64,000 nt of DNA from Meandrina meandrites (Eukaryota > Cnidaria > Anthozoa > Scleractinia > Meandrinidae), in contig OY855914.1 in NCBI GenBank assembly GCA_963693305.1, positions 22,129,972 through 22,193,971 of the forward strand, given 5' to 3'. The notes below the pieces were generated by a model. It worked only from the letters and a program-made list of their open reading frames with translations. It was not told the origin of the DNA and searched no databases. Positions 35,993 through 48,824 of this stretch are shown here, one piece after another. The number at the start of each line of letters is the position of its first letter. Within the stretch, counting starts at the first letter, position 1. Made by a program: the position numbers and the translations under genes.

Positions 35993-37667
35993 TTATTTTC
36001 AAGCTTTTCATTAAAATTGCGTTATAAAGATCAAACAATCTTGTCTCACTTTTGTCCGCCATTTTGTTTGTCCGAGATGGATTTTGCATGAAGCTGCCGT
36101 AAATGTCAATCATTTTCAATTCACCGTTTTGCACTGCTGATTTCACGTTTTGCACTGCTAATTTCACTTTCTGCACTGCCAATTTCACTTTTTGCACTGG
36201 TTTGGAATTAATTGACGTGTTCTTAGCCAATCAGAATGAAGAAATTGTTGCTTGTATATTATTACCTCACTCTATCCGCGTGCACTATGAGATTTATAAT
36301 AAAATTTCGATATGGCGCGCTCTAATTGGTTTAAACAGTGTGCTTTATGAGAGTACAAAGCACGAAGTTCACGTCAACATCTGCAAAATGGAAAACGATT
36401 TTCCGAATTTTTCCCTTGGCATTTCCGAGGAGTTAAGGCAACAATTTCCGTTTGACAAATCGCAAAAGAAAACGAAATTTTGGCTGCAAAGAAAACGAGC
36501 TATTTGTCTGCAACGAACAACAGTAGTGTTGAAACTGTAAGTAAATTACAAGTAATTCAGAGTTCCGACAAATTGCCGGCAAAAATGAAGCAATCAAGTA
36601 GCGAAATAAACAAAGGTTTCTCACCCTGTCTAGCGCTAACATAAAAAGCGCTATACCGGTATATCACGGAGGCAGTCATTACACTTTACACGTAAAACAG
36701 CGAAAGAAATCAACAAATAAACAAAGGTCTGTGTTTTTCTAGACGAGCTGTATTTATGTAAGAGTATTGAAAACTTACATGAAGAGTGCGCTCGTTCCAT
36801 ATGGCAATCTCCGGTCATCTCAGCGAAGCAAACATCAACATATTAGTGAATTACAACGCTCACCCTTCGAGTGATCAGTTAAAAGCTGCTCTTAAATCCT
36901 CTCCGACGCTTCTAGTGGAAGCAGCTTAGTCTTTCCAACGTTATCACCAGTTCGGGCAATCCTCTCACGTAAATACGTCTGTCGTTCATTTCAAACTCAG
37001 CTCATGACAACCTCGCGAGGTTGTCCTAAAATTCCGGAATTTTATTCCGGGAAATTGCCATCCCATTCGCTTCCCGTCCCGGAATTTCCGGAGTTTTTGG
37101 TTGAATAGAAAGCACCCATTCTCTCTTCTCTCGATACCGAAAGTGAACCTCAAGTTCCGCATTCTAACAAGCGTTGTGATTGGTTGAAATTTGCGCGCGT
37201 TATGTTGTGCTATCGCCGCTTCCTGCGTGCTTCACAACAGAACAGAGCACAGTCGAGGCTTTTTGATTCGTTTATTAAATCCAGATTTGCCGTACGTCAT
37301 AATTATTTCCCCAAACTCAAAACTATAAGAAACTCTAAAATCTGATTGGCCATCGACAGCTTGATTTTAGCCCAAGTAGAACAGTTTACACCACAAAACT
37401 CAAAACCGCGTGCTGTCCCGTATCTGGACATCACGCGTCTTTTGAGCGCACTATATTTTCGGTTTCCCGTACATCTCGGTCAAAATTAAACTCAACTGTT
37501 GTGCTTTTATATAGGAACGATTAACAAATTTGTTTTGCAGTTATGATTATTTAGTAACAGGAAGCGTGAGTCCGATGATTTGTTCCGATTCCGATGTTTT
37601 TACTTATATGATTACAGACCGAATTAGACACCCGCGCAGTTTTACCATTATTAATTGGTCGACCTAC

Positions 37668-37990
37668 CCTATCTGCTGTTTGTCCTTGTTCCTTATAGTA
37701 AGTGAAGTTGACCCCATTGTTACTGTACTGTAGCTTGTATGTGGTTACCCAATCCTTGGGTCCATATCCTTGTGTTGCTACACCTGTGACACTCGTATTC
37801 GGATTACCAAGATCAATCTGCAGCCATTGATTGATATCACCAGTGGCACCCCAGTATCCATCTCCTTGCAGTCTGCCATGTTCGGGAGGAAAACCGTAAA
37901 GATCTGAAGAGGCAGTTATTTGTTCGTCCACGATCACACCGCTTTCCATGCCGAGGGCGGCTTTCTGACAACCTACGTTGTTACTCAATC
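37668..37990 (-). CDS. F5/8C domain copy 4, exon 1
   Basis: A 323-bp exon with CQKAALGMESG, ITASSDLYGFPPEHG, WLQIDLG and YKLQYSNNGVNFTYY. AG acceptor and GT donor are present. The last codon is Arg (TADR) where the other copies have Lys. The domain is completed by the exon at 34096. Confidence 0.85.
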
Positions 37991-38679
37991 CTAATAATAG
38001 AAAGAAAAAATTTTGAACCACATTTGGCAATAATAAAGGTGACAGAGTCCATTATTGTTATCATCATCATCATCATAATCATGATTATTATCATTATTAT
38101 TATTACAAGTGCAATCGATAAAAACAATATATAATTATATATCCCATAAAAGGTCGGTGCAGGAAGGAAGGTTAAAAAATCGGTGAGTTATCGCATTACT
38201 TTCATAATTCATTGGATTGGCTTTACACTTAAAGTGACACTGGTTCTTACCCCTTACGATACAAGGAAAGGCAATGTAGGGCCAAAAAAAAAAATGTAAG
38301 GCTGACAATACGGCTGAAAAGGGTTTTTCCACATATATAACCCGTTAATACGGACAATGGACATTTTTCGGGGTCCCGAGTGACTAACTCCCGTCAACGC
38401 CGCTTTACGGACACTGTTTATCTGTGCACCGTCATTTTTCAATGTTACGATTATTTGCAAATTAGAGACTGGCAAAATAAGGACATATTTCCTACGTTTG
38501 TCAAGGCATGCTGGAGTTGTTTTTGGCTCTGTTAGAGGACAGCCTCAAATAGGGCTCTGATTGCATTTGAATCGTAAAATGTGTAAGTTCTGCCTCCTCA
38601 TCTGTAAGAATTGAGAGAATTTTATATAATGTATTTCAGTGTTAAATTATGATATGTCATGAAAGTGTAAAGGTCGTAC

Positions 38680-38865
38680 TTTGGCACGAGAAATCTTGTC
38701 CACTCCAAGTTCCATTTTGTTGACATCTTCTCTCTTGAGAACCAGACCCCATATAGCCATTATTACACGAGAACTGACAGACTACATTATAATTTATCTT
38801 TGCATTTCCTGGGCATCCAAGTCTTGTTCCATTGGACGGTGAAGGTAACGCTGGACACGTAATCA
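38680..38865 (-). CDS. CCP A exon, unit 5
   Basis: A 186-bp symmetric phase-1 exon, VITCPALPSPSNGTRLGC to NGTWSGQDFSC, with six cysteines. It closes the unit that started with F5/8C copy 5 and can splice onto F5/8C copy 4 at 37990. The sequence is nearly identical to the copies at 10420 and 31104. Confidence 0.8.
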
Positions 38866-39030
38866 CTACAATGAAACCAAAACAAAGCAAAACCATCAAA
38901 AATGGCACTTTTTGAAAAAAAAGATAGCCATTACATCACGAATCACTGTTATAAAGATGGTAACCTTTAATGGATAACAGCTAAATGTTACTTGCAAAGT
39001 TTTAAAGTTACATTTTAGCTGTGATTAAGT

Positions 39031-39090
39031 TAACTGCGCAGTGGACCTCTTGGATTTACCGACAGTCGGGTGCAACTGATCATGATAACT
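39031..39090 (-). pseudogene. CCP B exon remnant, unit 5
   Basis: Only the 5' part of the CCP B exon survives (bases coding the SVNPxGPLR-like segment). About 130 bp coding the cysteine-rich remainder, and the donor, are missing, and a short ATCATG sequence interrupts the usual acceptor side. The same type of loss is seen at 10773-10828. Skipping it leaves A' to A splicing in frame. Confidence 0.6.
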
Positions 39091-39337
39091 GAAGAAGAAA
39101 ATAAATTACTAAATAAATAATTTACTAATTCAATGAACAGTGCAGGTAAGATCATAATTATGACAACAGGTCTCTGTAAAAAAGCGTTTGCGTCCTTTTA
39201 CGCTAGGCATATCTTCGTGTTTGAGATATTATTAAATCGAAGCCACATTACACGTTGGGGCACACTTAGCGAGGGCAGTGCATGCAACAATAGTACATGA
39301 ATCCAAAAATCCTGTTTAAAAAGTATTAAGTTCGTAC

Positions 39338-39523
39338 TTTGGCAGGTAAAATTTTGTCCACTCCAAGTTCCATTGGCTTGGCATCTTCTCACTTGAGAAC
39401 CAGACCCTATATAGCCATCATTACAAGAGAACGGACACACTGTATTACTGTAAACTGTTGCATTCCCTGGGCATCCAGATTTTGTTCCATTGATTGGTGT
39501 AGGTAACGCTGGACACGTGATCA
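39338..39523 (-). CDS. CCP (sushi) A' exon, unit 5
   Basis: One complete CCP module of 62 codons in a symmetric phase-1 exon. It begins VITCPALPTPINGTK and ends NGTWSGQNFTC, with six cysteines as in selectin-type CCPs and the conserved Trp. Several NxT sites suggest N-glycosylation. It follows F5/8C copy 5. It differs from other A' copies by SNTVCPFSC in place of SDTVCQFSC. Confidence 0.8.
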
Positions 39524-40021
39524 CTACAATGTGAAAATAAAAGGGAAAAAAAGCACAAGTATAGGTTCAACTATTTCATATTGATGATGAATAATAAACG
39601 GCAAATAGCTTATTACATCTTATTGTTTCTTTGGCACTTTTGTGCAAGAATTTTTTCCAGAGGACAATAAAGCAAAAGATCGTTTTGCTTGTTTGGCATT
39701 GCAAAGCCAATTAGAAAATATTTCAACATGTTATGTGAAGATAAGTGTAACATTCCCCCATTGATGGAGTTTCATCTTTTCCCATTTGGTCATCTGTCGA
39801 AATGGATTCAGCCTGCGTCGCAGACGAACTAAACCCCGGTATAGTCCCTCTGCGAACCAGTGACCAAAAACTTGTTCCGCACCCAGCGGGTTGCCAGGGT
39901 TTTCAAAACTAATCTCCAATTGGCTCTTGCATATGGCCGTTCTTTCGTGCACCGTGATTGGTCGAGTGGATCCCGGGGAGCCATAGTTACGATCTCGATG
40001 AATACCAGAAACAAAATAAAC

Positions 40022-40275
40022 ACGGCGGCGGTCACGGCAGCTCAGTGTGAGAAATTAGCGTTTGAAGCGTTCAAAAGCAGTTCGAACAATTTGACATCCT
40101 TCCCAAGCAACGGGAATCTGTGAAAGTTTTTTTTTTACTGCAATGATGTTTTTGTTGATCTCCCTACCGGTTTCGGAAAATCTTTAATCTTTCGATGCCT
40201 GCCGATTGTCGCGGATATTATTTATTCTAAACTAAAAGATGTATGCAGTACAAGTACCTAGAATTTAAATCTTGT
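40022..40275 (+). pseudogene. RecQ-like helicase fragment, unit 5
   Basis: Same fragment with an ACG in place of the start codon, as in unit 3. AAQCEKLAFEAF is readable in one frame, then frameshifts. Confidence 0.55.
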
Positions 40276-40472
40276 GGGGCTGTGAACGCTAACCGAATGC
40301 GCAAAGCAGCAAAGAAAATCAACATACCATTACGTTGGCAACTCCGACCAGCATTTTAGTAAAACTTTTGCATTTAAATATGCCTCTCCAGGTAGAAGTT
40401 GATAACAAACACTCGAGAGAACCGAACACGACACTTAAAATTGCCATTCACAACTTGCTGAATTGTAATCAG

Positions 40473-40715
40473 TAATGGCTGTTGCTGGCATAGCCATATT
40501 GTTCAAATATAAGTCTTGGTCTACGAGGATTAAAATGAACAATTTCCGCGACAATTGGAAGGCATTGAAAGATTGTAATAAAAACAACATCCTTGCCCTC
40601 AAAAATCTTTGACAGATTCCCGTTGCTCGGGAAGGATGTCAGATACTGCTTTTTCACCGCTTTAAACCCTAATTTCCACTGATCTATCGTGATCACCGTC
40701 GTGTTTATTTTGTCT
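40473..40715 (-). pseudogene. Second helicase fragment, opposite strand, unit 5
   Basis: Copy of 2890-3116 with DQWKLGFKAVKKQY, SFPSNGNLSKIFEGKD and CLPIVAEIVHFNP. Unit 3 has lost this fragment. Confidence 0.45.
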
Positions 40716-41154
40716 ATCTGGTATTCATCGAGAGCGTAACTATGGTTGACTTGATGATCCCAATGCGAGTTAAATTGAAACCGGGGAGGGGGGGAGGGGG
40801 GGAACTTGGAAGTGCGACAAAGAAGTGCTGTTTCCTGTTTCCATGCTTCATAATCATTTTCCTCTATTAATTTTGCTTAAGGAAAAGGGGAAAACAGTGA
40901 TAACGGCTACGGGTGTGGTAAAAGTGAGGTTTTGCGGATTATGCTAATTAAAAGAATCCCAATGATTCCCGGATGATTCGCCACTTTTTTGTTGTTGAAA
41001 GCAGACTCTGTCTGATTTTTCGCTTTATTTTCCACGCCGCCGAGATATTTCAGAGTGACTCGAAACATTAGGTGAGAAATCCGACTGAAAATGCACAAAT
41101 ATCTCGGCGGCGTGAAACATCAGGCGCAAATCCGTCTCTGTTCGCATTCTACAC

Positions 41155-41412
41155 GCGTGCACGTATTAAGAGTGCCTCCACGAGAAAACCAGGCGGAAAC
41201 AGGCAGGAGGTGACACAGCTCAAATCACCAATTTCTTTTAAACGTTGCACAAATGTTGGGCATGATGAGTTATCACTTGTGATAAAACATAAGGTTAAAA
41301 ATATTTTATTCCTTCCAAGTTATGGGACCAAGTGCAAAAATGGCCATTTTTCACTAATTTATGCATATTTAATTAGCTTATTTTGATTGACCAGTTCCAC
41401 ACTGGGTCCCAT
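41155..41412. repeat. Foldback element, unit 5, right arm lost
   Basis: Left arm and loop are intact; the right arm ends after about 15 bp and runs into the sequence before the TTAA element. Confidence 0.6.
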
Positions 41413-42470
41413 AACTTGCACTGAAACGGTTTTTAAGAGGGCGTCTCCCTATGATCCACAAAGTCAATTTGGCTCAAGAAATAGAATTCGCTCAAAATCC
41501 TTCCACTATAATAAGTAAGTAGCAAATATGAAATTAGATTGGAGAGAAATTGTTTTCTTAATGAAATCTCGATGCAAACTTTTCACACCTCCTGCTGCCC
41601 TCGGGGGCCATTGGCTGGACCGTGAAATTTGGTAAAGTCGAACACTGCGCTCTAATTAATATATTTCTGTACAATCTTTAAAAATCCGATATTCATAAAC
41701 AATAAGCCTTGGTCTATAAAACTTAGTGAACCGCACTGAACAGCTTTTATTATCAAGAAAGAAACGAGGATTCAAAGTTTGGATATTTTGGACATTATTC
41801 ACAAGGTAAAATTTTCGTCAATTTCATGTAGAAGAATATCAGAAGTGGCTCGTACTCACAAGTTAAACTGCATATCAGCAGTAAGCTCCATCCTTCTGCT
41901 CTAAGAATATGTAAAAATATTTGGCCGCTCTCCACTCCTTCGTTTGTTGACCAGGGGTAAAACAAGCGCTACTCAGCAGATGTGGCCATGTTGTCATCGT
42001 ATTCGTTCCGACCCAATTTCAGTACCAATGGAGGAGGATTTCGTTAAGTCACTAGTGGATTTAACTTATTGTGAAAGAAGAAATCACTTACAAATCAGAT
42101 ATAATCTGAGGGGAATTGATCTGCTCGAGAACGTCCATTTAAACAGTACAAATCGATCTTCTACTGTCCGCCATGTTCTTTGTAACAACCGCTGACCAGT
42201 TTGGTAGCGGTCAGTGTAAATTATAGACTTTGGACAACAGACTGCGCTAACTGAGGACTTCGGACTGGGTATAAATTTCGAACTAAGCATATAAACTGCA
42301 TATAAATGCAAACTGATTTTAAAAACGATGAGAACCCATTAAGGCCGTAATCATGACACTGTGATTTACTTTACTGTGAATACTTCATGTTCGAGTGGCA
42401 ACGCGACTCAAACTCAAATGCTTATTTGATATCTGGCTTAACGCGAGAGCGCGTGAGATTTCAAACATCG

Positions 42471-43666
42471 ATAATCTGCTTAAAATCGGAAAACGGTTCA
42501 AAAACATTTTTAACGGTAATATACCTTACCATTTAAAAAGCTAGTGACATATGTTTTATTAACCATAAAACTCGTCGGAGACATACGTTTAACCTTCACT
42601 TTCGCCAGTGGATTTAACGAATTGTAAAGGAAAAAATTAAATAAAATCAGATACAACTTGAGGAGGATTCATCTGTTTGAGAACGTCCATTAAACAGTAC
42701 AAATAGATCTTCTACCCTGTCCGCAATGTTTTTTTTGTTATAACAGCCGCTTACCAGTTTGGTCGTCCGATGAACGGGGCCAGGGTTGGGGAAAGGAAGG
42801 GGGATCCGGCCGGGGAACAGGAAATCACACTGCATTTTGCAAGCCAAAAACACATATTTGATTAGGCAGCTCACATTTTCCGTTCAGAAAATCAAAGCGG
42901 CATGACAAGATGTCTTGAGATCGCCTTTTGAAATGACAGCTCTGATTAGAATGGACTAAGCTTTAAAATTCCAATGTCATACTTACAGAGAAAAGCAATC
43001 CGAATGATTCGGGAAGAGAGGACTCAGCTAGCATGTCAGCTGCAGTGTTATCCCCCCAAAACGTAGGCAACCTGAGGAGCCAGTGATAACACTTTGCACA
43101 CCTGTTCGATTCTTGTACGCGAAATGGATTGCTTCCATTTTAAAAAAACCTCTTGCTTAACACTAAAGGCCCATAACCGTTATCTTATCTTATGTCCATC
43201 AAAGATCATATCAGGAAGCAGAGTATTACAAAAGCAACGTGTTCGTAGCTTGTTAAATCTTGTTAAAAGTACGACTTTTTAGAGCGTATCATTTGTCCCG
43301 TGAAACTATCAATGAAAAAATATGATGAGGGTTATGACATTTTATTTAAAACTAGCAATGGTATATTGCAATTCCTGAGTTTTGATTGATTAACGGGCAA
43401 TGGTATATGAGCTCATATACCATTGACCACAAATATCGTAGGCGATACGCGTTAACGAAAACAACTGGGGAACTCAAATATTGCAATTCTTTTGGTCGTT
43501 TTTAATAAAACAATTATTCTACTCGCGTTTGTTGGATATGATGAGATCGTCAAAACCAACTCGGCGCAACACGCCTCTTTGGCTATCCATCATCTCATAT
43601 CCAACGCGCGCTCGTGGAATAATTGTTAAGTATTAGCACAGGATATGAGACAAGCACTGTCCAAGG
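42471..43666. other. Inner part of the 5.9-kb element, no gene
   Basis: Contains a diverged second copy of part of the arm (42590-42780, with GAACGTCCATT and CAGTACAAAT), a 28-bp perfect palindrome (43398-43425) and an inverted pair around 43510-43625 (ACAATTATTC, TTGGATATGATGAGAT). I see no coding region. Confidence 0.5.
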
Positions 43667-43803
43667 TGTAATAATAATAATAATACCGAACACAAATCCA
43701 TCTAGTGGCAGGGGGGAGGGTTTGACAGGGACCTTTCGGATAACAAATTCAGCATCCTGACCACTAAACCACGCTAACTCCTCCACCGTTTCTGTTAGTG
43801 AGG
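43667..43803 (-). mobile_element. SINE-like unit with tRNA-type promoter boxes
   Basis: On the minus strand it reads TTAGCGTGGTTTAGTGGTCA (box A-like) and later GGTCCCTGTCAAACCC (box B-like), followed by an (ATT)n tail at its low-coordinate end. This layout fits a tRNA-derived SINE. Confidence 0.45.
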
Positions 43804-45148
43804 TAAAAGAGGATCGCAAGACAATCAATGTGCCAAAAATACCAATTTTCAGTATATACCACAACGCTGAGTTTCTACGGGAGAGGGATACGTTTTCAGA
43901 AGCTTTATTTCTCCAGCGAAAACTGTAAATTATAACTTTCAAAACTTTCAAAGGTTTGACGCATTACAACATCACCATGATTGTGGTCCTCATGGCAGTG
44001 CAATACAGGAATCCTTCCATGATTAGTTGCACCGTGACTGCACAACACGGATTTTTACCCTTCTTTACAAGAAATGCCTTTAGTCCGAATAGTTCTTTCA
44101 TCGACGGCTATTTCCCCCTAAATTGAAGATGTGGTGGAATAGCAAATTCGCAGGTAATAAGTGGATGAAGGTTTTGAAAAGATATCAGAACGGCATCCAA
44201 TAAATGACGCCTACAACCTCTGTGAATTGCATCGGTACCACAAGATCGGTTTCTTTAATTAATGCAAGCATGCTGAATTCAGCCGCAGTTATTCTAAAAC
44301 TTTTTTCAAGTCAAAAGAAAGCCGGAAAATTTTAACTTGTCGATAAATTAGCAGCGATGATTTCGAATGTCCCTGTAAGTCTTTTGGAAAGGTTTAGAGC
44401 GGAAAAATAAAGGAGGTTTTAAATCGTTTGCTGTTATTTGTGCTTGTTAACAAGACAGTTCTATAGTACTGTAGTTTTTCGCATCAATCTTTTCTTAAAA
44501 TATATGTACCCCGCAAGTGGATCATCCTCTACTCTTAATTATTGTGATGTATCGGAAAGAGACTGGGCTGAAACCGTATATTTTCTACATGGTAGCTGTT
44601 AATCCCAGAAACAGGAGCTATCAAACTAGGCATCTTTTAAACAATGAACGTTTTACACTCATCATGGCTATTACACATCCACTCAGTAAATTTGCTGTCA
44701 ATGTTCACATTAATTACCCCAGAAACAAAACCTATTTTATGTTGCGTTAAAAGCTTAGGTTGCCTAGGTAATTCTGTTGGGGTTAACGCGACTTTTATGC
44801 AAGTTAATGAAATAACTTCTTTTTTTTATCCTTTATTCTATGAAAAACACATACCGCTCACAACAAAAGAAATTTTCAAGAAATACAACAAAAGAAATTT
44901 ACAAAAAATAAGTAAATAAATAAAAAACAAAATAGTACTAGTTCACATAAATAGTTCACATAAATTATACTACATTTCTGTTTATCGTTTATCTGCTTAT
45001 ATAATTAAATCATTACTACCTACTTACATTTAGTTACTTTCTACATAAATCATATTACTATTATTACAATTTGCCACTGCAGTAAAACTCTACTTTGAAA
45101 TTCGTTTTGAGACGGGTTGTTTCCGAGGCATTTGCTGGCGTAAATATA

Positions 45149-45723
45149 TTATTTTAGTAAAAAAAAAATGACGAATAAGTGTAGTCTGCGTCTTTGGTAA
45201 TCGGTTAATTGTTTCAAATTGGGTATGTCATTGAAGGCTATTTGCTTATTAGAAAGACCGATATCAGTATTATTTAAATGGTTAAACCACAATAAAGCTT
45301 CAGAATAAAAAGATGTTGTCACAGCGGAGTCTATAAAAGCATGTTCTATAGAATCTGGATTAGGGCAGAAATTACATGTTTCGTCACTTGGTAAACGAAA
45401 TTTGACAAGTTCTTTTTTTGTTGTTAATATTCTGTGTAATAACCTGATCTTTTGTCTCTTGTTGATTGATAAATGAAAGAGAACTTGGTTTGCCATTCTG
45501 TAAGAGCGTCGGCAAATGTAATTTTCCAGGTTTTGATACCGGTTGGCTCGACTGTGGAGTTTTTGTTAAGTATTTTATAGTAATGCTTACAGCGCATCTC
45601 TGCTAAATCAATGGGAGTACTTCCGGGTGACAAGGATACCGTAGAGTTGCTTAAAAGTTCTTTTGAAGGTACTTCAGAGTCCCTTGCTTTTTTTCTCAAA
45701 TCGGATGGAATAGCAGCCATCAA
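45149..45723 (-). pseudogene. LINE reverse transcriptase C-terminal remnant, frameshifted
   Basis: Two overlapping minus-strand frames (45424-45723 and 45149-45496) hold the same kind of LINE C-terminus as 16077-17201: ILTTKKELVKFRLPSDETC, CNFCPNPDSIEHAF. A frameshift near 45440 separates them, and the last Cys of the knuckle is not visible. Its flanks inside the TTAA element are not resolved. Confidence 0.6.
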
Positions 45724-46269
45724 CTGAAAATAATGAAGGTAATTTGTTTTAATGTTGAACTTATTTTGGAATTCTTCTAAAGTTAGGAAATTTCCATCAG
45801 CGTTAAGAATATCTTGTACAAATAGGATGTTCCGCTTAAACCAGGATTTCCAGTAACACCAGTGAGTACAGTCCAGTACAGTAACACCAGTGAGTAGGAG
45901 GTTATATTTCTATGACGGACGAAATCGCAACCCAGCTAACATCCAGGCTCAAGACTGTTATAATCCTACAGCGAACAGGGCAATAGCTGTTTTCCTGTCA
46001 AATGCAAGGGTGGATCTAGGAGAGGATGTAGTGGGTGTGCATCCTGTGACATGATCTGTGACTTTCTAATACAACTGGTGTTCTACAAAAAATAACTATC
46101 TAGTGCACCCCTTCCTAAGAAAAATCCTGCATCCGCCCCTGAATCGTACCATGCTTATGCAAGCATAGAAATTTATCTTCTTTTAGAAAGCTTTAAGCTA
46201 AAGGGTTGTTCTAAAATGGTAAATTGAATTTGATATCTGACCTTTGTGATCACAGTAAGTCCAAACAAA
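45724..46269. other. 5' continuation of the LINE remnant and inner sequence
   Basis: The first 170 bp look like more of the LINE on the minus strand. A direct repeat of CAGTAACACCAGTGAGTA occurs at 45853 and 45880. The rest is unassigned. Confidence 0.35.
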
Positions 46270-47323
46270 ATGAAATCTCACGCGCTCTCGCGTGAAGCCA
46301 GACATAAAATCGACTTTTGAGTTTGAGTCGCGTTGCCACTCGAACATGAAGTATTCACTTACTTTGCGGAGGTAAATCACAGTTTTATGATTACGGCTTT
46401 AATGGGTCCTCGTTGTTTTTAAAATCAGTTTGCATTTATATGCAGTTTATATGCTTAGTCCGAAATTTATACCCAGTCCGAAGTCCTCAGTTAGCGCAGT
46501 CTGTTGTCCAAAGTCTATAATTTACACTGACCGCTACCAAACTGGTCAGCGGTTGTTACAAAGAACATGGCGGACAGTAGAAGATCGATTTGTACTGTTT
46601 AAATGGACGTTCTCGAGCAGATCAATTCCCCTCAGATTATATCTGATTTGTAAGTGATTTCTTCTTTCACAATGAGTTAAATCCACTAGTGACTTAACGA
46701 AATCCTCCTCCATTGGTACTGAAATTGGGTCGGAACGAATACGATGACAACATAGCCACATCTGCTGAGTAGCGCTTGTTTTACCCCTGGTCAACAAACG
46801 AAGGAGTGGAGAGCGGCCAAATATTTTTACATATTCTTAGAGCAGAAGGATGGAGCTTACTGCTGATATGCAGTTTAACTTGTGAGTACGAGCCACTTCT
46901 GATATTCTTCTACATGAAATTGACGAAAATTTTACCTTGTGAATAATGTCCAAAATATCCAAACTTTGAATCCTCGTTTCTTTCTTGATAATAAAAGCTG
47001 TTCAGTGCGGTTCACTTAGTTTAATAGACCAAGGCTTATTGTTTATGAATATCGGATTTTTAAAGATTGTACAGAAATATATTAATTAGAGCGAAGTGTT
47101 CGACTTTACCAAATTTCACGGTCCAGCCAATGGCCCCCGAGGCCAGCAGTAGGTGTGAAAAGTTTGCATCGAGATTTCATTAAGAAAACAATTTCTCTCC
47201 AATCTAATTTCATATTTGCTACTTACTTATTATAGTGGAAGGATTTTGAGCGAATTCTATTTCTTGAGCCAAATTGACTTTGTGGATCTTAGGGAGACGC
47301 CCTCTTAAAACAATCTGTATTAC

Positions 47324-47465
47324 CTTGACAGTCATACAGCTCCACTCTCATTGCTATGAAGTGGCGACTCCAATTCACTGGTCGAAAGCGGATATAGCGT
47401 GTTCTGAGTGGTGGGTTTAGGTCGTGATGAACTACAGTGTTCCCGTCTGTATTTCCAGCAAATTC
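47324..47465 (-). CDS. F5/8C domain copy 5, exon 2
   Basis: This 142-bp exon completes the F5/8C domain. It contains TRYIRFRP and ends in AMRVELYDCQ, the classical C-terminal cysteine motif of the family. It is entered in phase 0 and left in phase 1, so it joins CCP A' at 39523. The intron to that CCP exon holds the 5.9-kb TTAA element, whose end is only 19 bp from this exon. Confidence 0.8.
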
Positions 47466-47905
47466 CTACATCAGTAAGATGGAAAATGTTAGGCATTTGT
47501 TGTTTTGGAAGTTTTGCTGCTAAACGTGTCTAGCTGACAGTTTTTCTTCATCTGCACCCATCTGAGTTTTAGTACTTGGGGATTGGTAATGACGTAACCA
47601 GAAATTTCATTTCTTTCTTTCCTGTCATGTTGACGGATCAAAACTACTCCTCTAGGCGTAGTTTCATATTGTAAATAAGTCCTGACCACTGACCTGTTAA
47701 CTATAATTAATTGTTATAATATTTCATGGACACCCGAATAGTTTAGCCGACTACACATAGTTATTTCGTGTGCCCAGCTATCACATTTTCTGTTAATTGT
47801 CTCGTATTATTATAATTATTTTTAGTTTTTTTTTTTGCGGATCACGATACGAACACATTGTTATTATTACTGTATGCCTCATGATCAGCATAGAAAAACG
47901 AAAGA

Positions 47906-48824
47906 TAAATAAATAATAAATAAATAATAAATAAATAAATAAATAAATAAATAAAAAGTCTTTATTCAAGGTTTTAAACAAACGTTAAGACTTACAAAGT
48001 CCATTATAAATGAGATAGAACTAGCCAGCTATTTAGAATAAAAAGAGACATCTATTTACAAAGCACTTCTTAAACCTCTCTGTGTTAACACGTGGGATCT
48101 GGTAAGGATGTGCCCTACTGCGTAGAGCCCGGTCCTTAAGTGGGGGGAGAAGATCCTGCAAGGGATGCGAGGAAGTACCCATAATACTTTTCCAGAGCCT
48201 CACATCTCTGTCTTTAACAACCTGTTGAATCGATCATTCATGTAGAATATACCCAAATCGAAAGGCCCTTCTCAATAGTCTATCAATCTGATTAAGGTAT
48301 TTGGTATAATCAGCAACACCCCGAACTCTAATACAGTAAGTAAAAAGTGACATAATGAGGCAATTAAAGAGGGAATCAAAATCAGATACACTATAACCAT
48401 TTCTTTTACACACTCTAAGGATATGCATACGTTTTAGAGCTCTTTCCATTAAATCATCAAAATGCTTATCCCAGCTGGTAGGACTATCCTGAAAAGTTAC
48501 TCCTAAAAGCTTCAAATATGACACGCGTTCAATGGTAATAATTGGCTCAGGAGGGGGTAAAGTCGTTCTTCCTCTTATGACAAGCTCCTTGGTCTTACTT
48601 AAATTAAGTTTCATCAAATTCTCCTCTGCCCAGACTTTGATGTTCTCTACCTCCTCAGAGGCATTATCATTGACATTAGGCCCAACGGGTATGCTACATG
48701 TAATGTCATCAACATATTTAGTCATTAAGGTATTCTGGGAGGTGGGTCTTATATCATTAACCATGATGGTAAAAAGTACAGGCCCCAGAACAGTGCCTTG
48801 GGGCACACCTCGATTGACAGGCAA
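47906..48824 (-). mobile_element. 5'-truncated LINE with (TTTA)n tail
   Basis: A minus-strand LINE whose 3' end is the AAATAAAT tract at 47906-47955. Compared with unit 3 (about 26755) it interrupts GAAAGAT / GCGGTATTT. The target duplication is unclear because of A-rich flanks. Length about 0.92 kb. Confidence 0.7.

Larger units (their letters stand above)
34320..37045. repeat. Intronic block shared by units 1, 2 and 4 (copy in unit 4)
   Basis: Same block, with a deletion left of the hairpin at 34534 and an internal 580-bp tandem duplication (34833-35992). The ORF at 36103-36540 reads through MENDFPNFSLGISEELRQQF in this copy. Confidence 0.55.
41437..47304. mobile_element. TTAA-duplicating element with 1-kb inverted arms (Kolobok-like), 5.87 kb
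   Basis: TTAA flanks at 41433-41436 and 47305-47308. The empty sequence is seen in units 1-4 (for example about 4300 and 26250). Both ends read GAGGGCGTCTCCCTA, and the inverted arms match for about 1.03 kb (41437-42470 and 46270-47304). No transposase ORF is recognised; an 83-codon frame repeated in both arms is a by-product. Other elements are nested inside: a LINE fragment, a SINE-like unit and palindromes. Confidence 0.8.

Noticed and set aside
41944..42195. 83-codon ORF in the arm of the 5.9-kb element, with a twin in the other arm
   Set aside because: No recognised domain; it appears twice only because the arms are inverted copies.
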